DNA from: Gemmiger sp. An194
GTDB taxonomy: Bacteria; Bacillota; Clostridia; Oscillospirales; Ruminococcaceae
Reading direction: 5' to 3'
Length of the DNA: 64,000 nucleotides
NCBI RefSeq assembly: GCF_002160145.1
Contig: NZ_NFKA01000004.1
Location: forward strand, 124,001 to 188,000
Both the position numbers and the translations under genes were made by a program. Positions 52,543 to 58,743 of this stretch are shown piece after piece. The first letter of the stretch is position 1. Every line of letters begins with the position of its first letter. The notes beneath the pieces were generated by a model. That model was not told the DNA's origin. It saw only the letters and a list, made by a program, of their open reading frames with translations, and did not search any database.

Positions 52543-53299
52543 AACCGTCGCTCAAACCTTCCTGCAAGGATTCCGCCCAGACGCGATCTGCCAGCCAGCC
52601 GAGAAACGGCTTCATCTTTTGGTAAGGAGCAGGAATCTTCCCCTCCTTTTTCAGCTGCAGGATTACCCGATGAATCCCGCTTTCCACCGCTTTTACCGCC
52701 ACCCCATGATAACGCGCCACATCCGGCAAAACACTTTTCATCTGGGGAACCTGTCCGTCGCCGATCAGGCGCAGCCACTCCTGCAGGCAGCCACCCAGAT
52801 ACCAATATCCTTCCATTGTATCGGAAACGCCCAGCACGCGAAGCTGACGGTGAATGATTTTATCCAGCGGTGTGACCTGAGGGAAGCGGCGTGCCGGCGA
52901 AAACATCGCCAGTGCCGACAGCAGATCGTCCGAATCGTATGGCTCTATCATATAATAATCCACACAGTTTGACAAGTGACCCTGTTCCACCAGTTCAATA
53001 TACCGGGCCGGACCGGTCAGAATCACGCGCAGGTGTCGGTCTGCACATTCCTGCTCCATCTGCCGCAGAAATCGCACGGTGTCCATATCCTGCAGATAGC
53101 AGCCCAGCAAAACAAGGTCCACCTGCGGGCCGCTCTTTAAAAAGCGCAGAGCGCTACGCCCGGTCTGAAAGGAATTTACGACCTGGTAGCCGTTCATATT
53201 CAGCAGGCAGTTCAGGGTTTGCAGCATAATGGGGTCGGCATAAACCAACATGATGCTCTTCACTGCCTCCCACACCTGTTTGCGATTGCTTTTTTTCAC
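52511..53299 (-). CDS. Spo0A-like regulator with degenerate receiver
   Basis: The 262-residue protein has a receiver-like fold (about 14-130) and a C-terminal domain (about 145-250) that matches the Spo0A DNA-binding domain in layout: LGVSDTMEGYWYLGGCL and VLPDVARYHGVAVKAVESGIHR. In the receiver, Gly66 stands where the phospho-acceptor aspartate belongs (VLLGCYL), Glu119 replaces the conserved lysine (IEPYD), and one N-terminal acidic residue is lost. It probably does not use standard phosphorylation. The start is taken as GTG at 53299, with GGTGGG upstream. The kinase-like gene overlaps its end. Confidence 0.75.
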   Translation of the reverse strand: MKKSNRKQVWEAVKSIMLVYADPIMLQTLNCLLNMNGYQVVNSFQTGRSALRFLKSGPQVDLVLLGCYLQDMDTVRFLRQMEQECADRHLRVILTGPARYIELVEQGHLSNCVDYYMIEPYDSDDLLSALAMFSPARRFPQVTPLDKIIHRQLRVLGVSDTMEGYWYLGGCLQEWLRLIGDGQVPQMKSVLPDVARYHGVAVKAVESGIHRVILQLKKEGKIPAPYQKMKPFLGWLADRVWAESLQEGLSDGYEQEPGTTTV

Positions 53300-53388
53300 G
53301 TAAAATTTCCCACCATTTATCTTTTTCGTACCTTAGCACCGCACGCTACAGTGTCTTCGGCCGCTTGGGCGTATCATTGCCTAATATA

Positions 53389-53417
53389 ATAGTAGCGAAA
53401 TATGTCATACCGCGCAA
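53389..53417 (-). promoter_or_regulatory. promoter of Spo0A-like/kinase pair
   Basis: TTGCGC (53412-53417) and TACTAT (53389-53394) are spaced 17 bp apart on the minus strand, leaving a leader of about 80 bases. No 0A-box-like TGTCGAA was recognised near it. Confidence 0.5.
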
Positions 53418-53465
53418 CAGGTTTTATTCTTCGTTTTACTTCGCCTGGCGCTGTGGTCTCCGGCA

Positions 53466-53474
53466 TGCTATAAT
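53466..53474 (+). promoter_or_regulatory. extended -10 promoter of trmH-family gene
   Basis: TGCTATAAT on the plus strand is an extended -10 element. The leader that follows contains a 9-bp hairpin, GAGAAAAGC/GCTTTTCTC (53491-53512). Confidence 0.6.
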
Positions 53475-53550
53475 AAAAACATTCTGAACAGAGAAAAGCG
53501 CCTGCTTTTCTCGTCAATCCACTCTGTAATACAAGCGAGTATATTATAAT

Positions 53551-54378
53551 ATGAATGAGATCATCGAAATCACCGATTTATCCGCCCCGGAACTGGATGT
53601 GTACGCCCGGTTGACCGAAGCCCAACTACGCGCCCGGATGGAAGCCGAGCGCGGTGTTTTCATCGCCGAAAGCCCGAAGGTAATCGAGTTGGCTCTGAAC
53701 GCCGGCTGTGTTCCCCTTTCCTTTTTAATGGAACGGAGGCATTTGCAGGGGCAAGGCGCCCCATTGATGGAACGCTGCCCCGGAACACCGGTTTACACCG
53801 CCGATCGGGATGTACTGGCCAGTCTTACCGGCTATGCCCTCACCCGAGGCATTCTGTGCGCCATGCAGCGCCCTGAGCCGAAAAATGCCGAATTGCTGCT
53901 CAGCAACACACAGCGTATTGCCGTACTGGAGGGCATTGTGGACTCCACCAATATGGGCGCGATCTTCCGCTCGGCCGCCGCTCTTGGCATGGACGCGGTC
54001 CTGCTCACACCCACCTGCTGTGATCCGCTGTGCCGCCGGGCGGTACGGGTGAGCATGGGCACTGTCTTTCAAGTACCCTGGGCACGCATCGCCAACTGCC
54101 CAGCCGATTGGCCGGAGGCCGGCATGGGACTTTTGCACCAGCACGGCTTCGCCACGGCAGCCATGGCGCTGGATGACCGGGCGATCTCCATCGACGACCC
54201 GCAGCTGCGGCAGGAGAAAAAACTGGCCGTTCTGTTGGGCACTGAGGGCGACGGACTGAGCCATCATACCATTGCCCGGTGCGACTACACCGTGATGATC
54301 CCCATGGAGCACGGTGTGGACTCGCTGAACGTTGCCGCCGCCAGTGCTGTGGCCTTCTGGCAACTGCGCCTTCGCTGA
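53551..54378 (+). CDS. TrmH/SpoU family RNA 2'-O-methyltransferase
   Basis: The 275-residue protein has an N-terminal RNA-recognition region and a knotted SPOUT domain with the three SpoU motifs: EGIVDSTNMGAIFRSAAALG, LLGTEGDGLS and IPMEHGVDSLNVAAASAVA. It methylates ribose in rRNA or tRNA; the target cannot be read. The ATG at 53551 lacks a clear Shine-Dalgarno: only AAGCGAG lies about 15 bases ahead. It stands alone, with a tRNA gene downstream. Confidence 0.88.
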   Translation: MNEIIEITDLSAPELDVYARLTEAQLRARMEAERGVFIAESPKVIELALNAGCVPLSFLMERRHLQGQGAPLMERCPGTPVYTADRDVLASLTGYALTRGILCAMQRPEPKNAELLLSNTQRIAVLEGIVDSTNMGAIFRSAAALGMDAVLLTPTCCDPLCRRAVRVSMGTVFQVPWARIANCPADWPEAGMGLLHQHGFATAAMALDDRAISIDDPQLRQEKKLAVLLGTEGDGLSHHTIARCDYTVMIPMEHGVDSLNVAAASAVAFWQLRLR

Positions 54379-54382
54379 ATTG

Positions 54383-54447
54383 GATTTCTTCGGCCAGAGC
54401 GTTTTCAAACCGCTTCTTTGCGTTTGAACTGCTCTGGCCGGAAAATC
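54383..54447 (+). other. long inverted repeat after trmH-family gene
   Basis: CGGCCAGAGC (54391-54400) pairs with GCTCTGGCCG (54431-54440). The stem extends outward through GATTT/AAATC and inward through TCAAAC/GTTTGA. No U-tract follows on either strand. It lies just past the stop codon and may act as a 3' end structure. Confidence 0.6.
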
Positions 54448-54478
54448 AAAAACGTGCTCGATTTTTTACTTTTGGGTA

Positions 54479-54506
54479 TTGACTTTTCAAAAAAATGGAG
54501 TAAAAT
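54479..54506 (+). promoter_or_regulatory. tRNA-Ala promoter
   Basis: TTGACT (54479-54484) and TAAAAT (54501-54506) are spaced 16 bp apart, with transcription starting about 14 bases before the mature tRNA. Confidence 0.75.
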
Positions 54507-54526
54507 ATGAAAGGTAATCTTCATAC

Positions 54527-54602
54527 GGGCCTGTAGCTCAGTTGGGAGAGCGCTGCGTTCGCATCGCAGAGGTCAAGGGTTCGAATCCCTCCAGGTCCAC
54601 CA
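54527..54602 (+). tRNA. tRNA-Ala (anticodon CGC)
   Basis: The 76-base sequence folds into a full cloverleaf. The acceptor stem GGGCCTG/CAGGTCC includes the G3-U70 pair that marks alanine tRNAs. The D arm is GCTC...GAGC, the anticodon stem CTGCG/CGCAG has loop TTCGCAT, and the T arm contains GGTTCGAATCC. The anticodon CGC reads GCG. The 3' CCA is encoded. It has its own promoter and terminator. Confidence 0.97.
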
Positions 54603-54603
54603 G

Positions 54604-54638
54604 AAAACCCCCGATGCATTAGCATCCGGGGGTTTTAC
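54604..54638 (+). terminator. terminator of tRNA-Ala gene
   Basis: AAACCCCCGATGC pairs with GCATCCGGGGGTTT, with one bulged base, and ends in TTTTA. It begins one base after the encoded CCA. Confidence 0.85.
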
Positions 54639-54703
54639 TTATTCACTTTTTACTTACTCTCTTGCCACCTTCGCCACACTTTTTCAATATGCACAATATG
54701 CAC

Positions 54704-54736
54704 AAAAGCCGCAAAATCAGATGATTTTGCGGCTTT
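54704..54736 (-). terminator. terminator after lipoprotein gene
   Basis: A near-perfect palindrome, AAAGCCGCAAAATCA with TGATTTTGCGGCTTT, has a two-base centre and is followed by a short U-run on the minus strand. Confidence 0.75.
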
Positions 54737-54750
54737 GTTGTTATTGCATA

Positions 54751-55380
54751 TTATTTATCCTGCATCGAGAGAGTCACAGCAACATCTCCGTTTCCCAGCG
54801 CTTCCTGCCATCCGGCCAGGTCATCAATTTTGCCAAGCCGTGTATAACTCCAGGAGTTGGAGCCGTAGAAAATCACGATCTGACTTCCCTGATAGAGCAC
54901 AATATCACCGGCCTGGGTGGTCGTCTGGCTGTTCTCTGTGGGCAAACTCTGACCGAGGGAGCCCACCTTTTCAAAGCCGCCGTAATCACTCATCCGAATC
55001 GTAATGTCTCCGTCTGCCAGCAGCTCTTTCAAAGCCTGCGCACCGGAATTGTCGGCAAAGGTTGCAGAAAAAACTTTTTCTCCCACACTCACATAAAACG
55101 TATTTTGCTGCACGATGGCCTCTTCCTCACTTTCTTCATCGGAGGTTTCCTTCTCCACAGTAATGTCGGCATTTGTATTGTCCTCAACCGAAGAGGATTC
55201 ACTGTTGTTTTCAGTTGAACCACTGGTTTCACTCAGCTGCATATCCTCCGTCACCTGTTGAACATTGCTTTCCACAGCAGGAAGGCTGCCCACATCCGAC
55301 GCGGATGAGCCACCAAAGCCACAGGCAGTGAGCAAAGCCGCACACAGGCCCACCAGCAGAACGCACCCTGTTTTTTTCAT
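54751..55380 (-). CDS. lipoprotein with cyclophilin-like domain
   Basis: The 209-residue protein has a lipoprotein signal peptide ending in LLTAC (Cys20). A low-complexity, Ser/Glu-rich stalk runs to about residue 90, and a domain (about 93-205) resembles the cyclophilin-like fold family, with ALKELLADGDITIRMSDYGGFEKVGSLG and DIVLYQGSQIVIFYG. Members are small beta-barrel proteins often found near flavoproteins and oxidoreductases; the activity is unknown. It follows the flavoprotein gene and ends in its own terminator. GGGGGAGG precedes the ATG. Confidence 0.75.
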   Translation of the reverse strand: MKKTGCVLLVGLCAALLTACGFGGSSASDVGSLPAVESNVQQVTEDMQLSETSGSTENNSESSSVEDNTNADITVEKETSDEESEEEAIVQQNTFYVSVGEKVFSATFADNSGAQALKELLADGDITIRMSDYGGFEKVGSLGQSLPTENSQTTTQAGDIVLYQGSQIVIFYGSNSWSYTRLGKIDDLAGWQEALGNGDVAVTLSMQDK

Positions 55381-55458
55381 GAAACCTCCCCCTTGTTTGT
55401 TAAATACGGTCAGGAAGACTTATTTCAGCTGCAGCCCGAATTGCCGCAGTTCCTCCAG

Positions 55459-55941
55459 CTATGCCTCTGACTTGTTCTCTTTGTCAAAAGCGGAGAAAAT
55501 ACCCATGTCCTCCAGCTTCAGATAGTTTAAAAAGGAGTTCTGGTACTCGTAGATGGCACCACAGTAGACATGGTTGCTGCCGGAGCTCATGATCAGGGCA
55601 GCTTTTTTGAGGTTTTTCGGCTTATCCAAAGCGTAGATACGATTGATGGCACACTGCAGCTGACCCGTGAAGCTGTGATAGTAAATGGGTGACGCCAATA
55701 CGATCATCTCGGCTTCCTGAAGCAGAGGGTAAACCTGTTGCATGTCATCCTGCTGAATGCACCGGCCATCGCCCTTGGTATGGCAATACTCACAGGCCAG
55801 GCAGCCGGCAATTTTCTTTTGACAGATACTGACCACCTCTACCCGATGGCCACTTTGCTGTGCCCCCTTTGCAAAGGCATTGACCATGGAGGCAGTGTTG
55901 CCGTTTGCCCGGGGACTCCCATTCAGGACTAAAATATTCAC
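55459..55941 (-). CDS. flavodoxin-like NAD(P)H:FMN oxidoreductase, early amber stop
   Basis: The protein of about 160 residues starts NILVLNGSPRANGNTASMV, the FMN phosphate loop of iron-sulfur flavoprotein/NADPH-dependent FMN reductases. It has a CLACEYC motif that could bind a cluster, and the SPIYYHSFTGQLQ segment. A TAG at 55459-55461 ends it. The same frame then reads LEELRQFGLQLK before TAA at 55420, which looks like the normal C-terminal helix. GTG at 55941 is chosen for its spacing from GGGAG. It follows the alcohol dehydrogenase. Confidence 0.8.
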   Translation of the reverse strand: MNILVLNGSPRANGNTASMVNAFAKGAQQSGHRVEVVSICQKKIAGCLACEYCHTKGDGRCIQQDDMQQVYPLLQEAEMIVLASPIYYHSFTGQLQCAINRIYALDKPKNLKKAALIMSSGSNHVYCGAIYEYQNSFLNYLKLEDMGIFSAFDKENKSEA

Positions 55942-55957
55942 GGGCACTCTCTCCCTT

Positions 55958-57126
55958 TTACTGCATGCTCTCCTTCACAATGCGAACAACGTCTTCACGG
56001 CTCAGCACCTTGTAGCCGCCTTGCAGAAGGAAGGTGCCCTGGGCGATTCCATCCAGCATCTCCTCTGTGACACCCAGCTCTCTTGCGTTCATCACCAGCC
56101 CGATTTCCCGCATCCATGCTTCCATGGCGGAAAGGCCTTCTGCGGCAATCTGCTCGTCGTTTTTGCCTTCCGGGTTCACATCCCATACATTCACCGCAAA
56201 GCGCTTGAACTTTTGCAGGCCATAGGGCATGATAAACCGATAATACGGAATGGACACTGAGGAGAGCGTCATTCCGTGCGTGGCATTGGTATAAGCCCCG
56301 ATGGACTGGCCGATCATATGCACTTCCCAGTCGGTGGATTTTCCTTTGGCTACAAAGGTATTCAGTGCCCAGGTTGCGATCCACATGATATTGCTGCGTG
56401 CTTCGTAATCGGTGGGATTCTTGACCGCAATGCGGGAACTGTGGATCAGAGAGCGCAGCAGTCCTTCCATCACATAGTCGGAAGTGTTGTCGTCCTCGCC
56501 GGAGAAATACTGCTCCAGAATGTGGCTCATGATATCAAAGAAACCGGCCACCATCTGCTCTTTCGGGAGAGTGAAGGTGTACACAGGATTCAGAATGGAG
56601 AATCGAGGCATGACATTTTCGCCGAACACGTGGCCGATCTTCAGCTTCTGAGTCGGATTTGTGATGACCGACCCGCCGTTCATTTCCGATCCGGTGCCCA
56701 CCATCGTTAGCACACAGCCCACCGAGATGATTTCGTTATCCACATCTTCCATGCGCAGATAGTATTTTTCCCAAGGATCTTCCTCGCAATGGGTGGACAC
56801 CGAAACCGCTTTGGCGTAATCACAAACAGAACCGCCGCCAACCGCGAGGATCAGATCCACCTTGCCTTCCTGTGCTCTCCGCAGCCTTCATACAGCTTTT
56901 CTACGGTGGGGTTGGGCATTACGCCGCTGTCCTCTACAACCGTCTTGCCGCATTCCTTGAGGATCGCCATGACATCATCATAGATACCGTTTTTCTTGAT
57001 GGAACCGCCGCCGTAAACCAGCAGCACATTCTGACCATACTTCGGCAGCTCCTGATAGAGCCCTTTCAGGGCGTCTTCGCCAAAATACAGCTTAGTCGGG
57101 TTGCAATATGTGAAATTCCCCAACAT
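55958..57126 (-). pseudogene. iron-containing alcohol dehydrogenase, frameshifted
   Basis: Two frames make one YqhD/BdhA-like enzyme. The first (56851-57126) gives the N-terminus LGNFTYCNPTKLYFGEDAL to VEKLYEGC. The second (55958-56860) gives VDLILAVGGGSVCDYAKA to the end, with the metal ligands in FFDIMSHILEQ, EVHMIGQ and ATHGMTLS all intact. After TGC at 56881-56883 one C appears to be missing: restoring it gives YEGC-RRAQEGKVD across the join and about 390 residues, the usual length. It may be a true recent null mutation or a sequencing error. It lies in the hydrolase operon; AGGAGG precedes the ATG. Confidence 0.85.
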
Positions 57127-57141
57127 AATCTATTCCTCCTG

Positions 57142-58086
57142 TTATTTCAGAGTGCTTTTGAGAAACGCCTCAATCTTATCAAAGGGAATACGGTCTGTGC
57201 GGTCATACAAATCGATATGCTCTGCATCTTCCACCACATACAGCTCCTTGGGCTCCTGCGCCTTGGCGTATGCCTCTTCGCTGAAGAAGCGGGAGTGTGC
57301 CCGGTCACCCACCACAAACAGAATGGGGCGGGGGCTAATTTCATCCAGGTAGCTAAGCAGATCAAAGTTGATCAGGGGAATATTGCTGGTGGTGGTGAAG
57401 CCGCCCCGTGCACGCACATGATGCCCTCTTTTGACAGCATAGAACCGGAACCACTCGGCAGTAGGCTCCTCCAAGCCTTCGGGCACCTTTTCCATGGGGG
57501 TCTCCGGGAAGAACGGGATATATTCGGGCATATATCCATTTTCGGCATCCTTCCAGCGCTGCGCCGCCAGAGCCTGCTTAGCCGCCAGAATCTGTTCTTG
57601 CGACTGACCCAATCGGGCAGCTACGCTCATATCATACATGCTGGTGGTGATCACCGCACGGATACGGGTATCCACCTGAGTGGCTGCCAGCGCAAAACCG
57701 CCGCTGCCACAAATGCCCAGAACGGCAATTTTCCCCCGGTCCACAAAGGGCTGAAGGCCCAGGAAATCCACGCCTGCGCTAAAGTTTTCGGTGAACATCT
57801 CCGGGGACGACACATGCCGGGGCTCACCCCCGCTCTCGCCCATATAGCAGGGGTCAAAGGTCAGCACGACAAAGCCTCTTTGGGCCAGCTCGTTGGCGTA
57901 GACGCAAGGCCCCTGCTCTTTGACGCCGCCATAGGGCGCGCCTACGATCAACGCCATCTGAGGCTTCGTTTTGTCCATATCCTTTGCAGTGTACAAATCA
58001 CCGGCCAGCATCAGGCCATATCGATTGGGATAGCGTACATGGGTTCGCTCCACATTCTCACTCAAAGCATGAATATACTCGCTCAT
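57142..58086 (-). CDS. alpha/beta hydrolase, dienelactone hydrolase-like
   Basis: The 314-residue protein has an alpha/beta-hydrolase fold with GAPYGGVKEQ (oxyanion region), the nucleophile elbow GICGSGG where Cys replaces the usual Ser, and a late DAEHIDLYD supplying histidine. A Cys nucleophile recalls dienelactone hydrolases and the YcjY group. The substrate is unknown. The ATG at 58086 has AAAGGAG 7 bases ahead. It is the second clear gene of the LysR-linked operon and leads into the alcohol dehydrogenase. Confidence 0.85.
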   Translation of the reverse strand: MSEYIHALSENVERTHVRYPNRYGLMLAGDLYTAKDMDKTKPQMALIVGAPYGGVKEQGPCVYANELAQRGFVVLTFDPCYMGESGGEPRHVSSPEMFTENFSAGVDFLGLQPFVDRGKIAVLGICGSGGFALAATQVDTRIRAVITTSMYDMSVAARLGQSQEQILAAKQALAAQRWKDAENGYMPEYIPFFPETPMEKVPEGLEEPTAEWFRFYAVKRGHHVRARGGFTTTSNIPLINFDLLSYLDEISPRPILFVVGDRAHSRFFSEEAYAKAQEPKELYVVEDAEHIDLYDRTDRIPFDKIEAFLKSTLK

Positions 58087-58152
58087 TGTTTTTCTCCTTT
58101 CATGTGACAAATGCATCATATTGTTCAGCCTGCTGCATTGGAAGGATTTGAT

Positions 58153-58386
58153 TCAATGCTTTTCTTCCTTCTCAATTTGATAAACCAGATAGTCCAGGCA
58201 TTGAATCTGCTTTTCCTCCCGATGGACCCGCTCCAGCAGGCCTTCTCGCTTTTGCGCCAGCAGCCGAAGCTGTTCCTTCGTTTTTCCTGCTTTCCAGCAA
58301 TCCAGAAACTCCTGGAGCAATGCGCCGTCAACCCCCGCGGCCTTTAAATTGATAATCAAATCCTGTTCCGTAATGGTATGGACCAT
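58153..58386 (-). CDS. small helical protein of unknown function
   Basis: The 77-residue product (MVHTITEQDLIINLKAAGVD...) is predicted to be all helical: a short UBA-like segment (AGVDGALLQEFLDCWKAGK) followed by a charged helix that ends DYLVYQIEKEEKH. Similar short proteins are common beside oxidoreductase and hydrolase genes in Clostridia, and the helix resembles the end of MerR-type proteins, but no DNA-binding domain is present. The start at 58386 has GGGAG 10 bases upstream. I do not recognise a function. Confidence 0.6.
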   Translation of the reverse strand: MVHTITEQDLIINLKAAGVDGALLQEFLDCWKAGKTKEQLRLLAQKREGLLERVHREEKQIQCLDYLVYQIEKEEKH

Positions 58387-58471
58387 ACACCTTACGCTCC
58401 CTCTTGATTTCTGCGCCGGTAACGATGGCAATCGTTTCTTTGTGTACCGGGAAAAACCTGACGTTTGCCAT
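58328..58471 (-). CDS. possible leader reading frame of the hydrolase operon
   Basis: A 47-codon frame (MANVRFFPVHKETIAIVTG...) begins just after the predicted transcription start, with AAAGGG ahead of its ATG. It overlaps the start of the 77-residue gene in another frame, so its translation could control that gene. It shows no known family and may not be a real protein. Confidence 0.3.
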   Translation of the reverse strand: MANVRFFPVHKETIAIVTGAEIKRERKVYGPYHYGTGFDYQFKGRGG

Positions 58472-58486
58472 TTCTTTCCCTTTTTC

Positions 58487-58533
58487 ATTATAGTTGCGAG
58501 AAAAACTCATATCAAATACTTATCATTAATGCA
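58487..58533 (-). promoter_or_regulatory. hydrolase operon promoter and LysR-type operator
   Basis: TTGATA (58510-58515), 17 bp and TATAAT (58487-58492) form the promoter. The 25-bp element at 58509-58533, over the -35 box, matches the element at 62643-62667 at 22 positions, with the same strand and spacing. Confidence 0.75.
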
Positions 58534-58648
58534 CCTGCATAGCAAAAAACTATTTAAGTTTTATGTCACAAAGCCCACATCCTTCCGCGCTATTAAGCGC
58601 CCCCTGCTCCACGGATGCCGCGACGGAAAGGAAAAAGAACTCTCTCGC

Positions 58649-58701
58649 AAAAACACCTGTGCCCCCGGCTGGAGCCTCCGCCGGGGACACAGGTGTTTTT
58701 T
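58649..58701 (-). terminator. bidirectional terminator after GH3 gene
   Basis: AACACCTGTGCCCCCGGC and GCCGGGGACACAGGTGTT form a long stem with an A-run on one side and a T-run on the other. It ends the SDR-GH3 transcript on the minus strand. Confidence 0.9.
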
Positions 58702-58743
58702 ATTTCTTTCTTCCACAAATCAGAGAGGACCGTTTTTCAAGAC

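Noticed and set aside
54685-54704. Tandem repeat of ATATGCACA
   Set aside because: Only two units of 9 bases are present between terminators; too short to call a repeat element or CRISPR.
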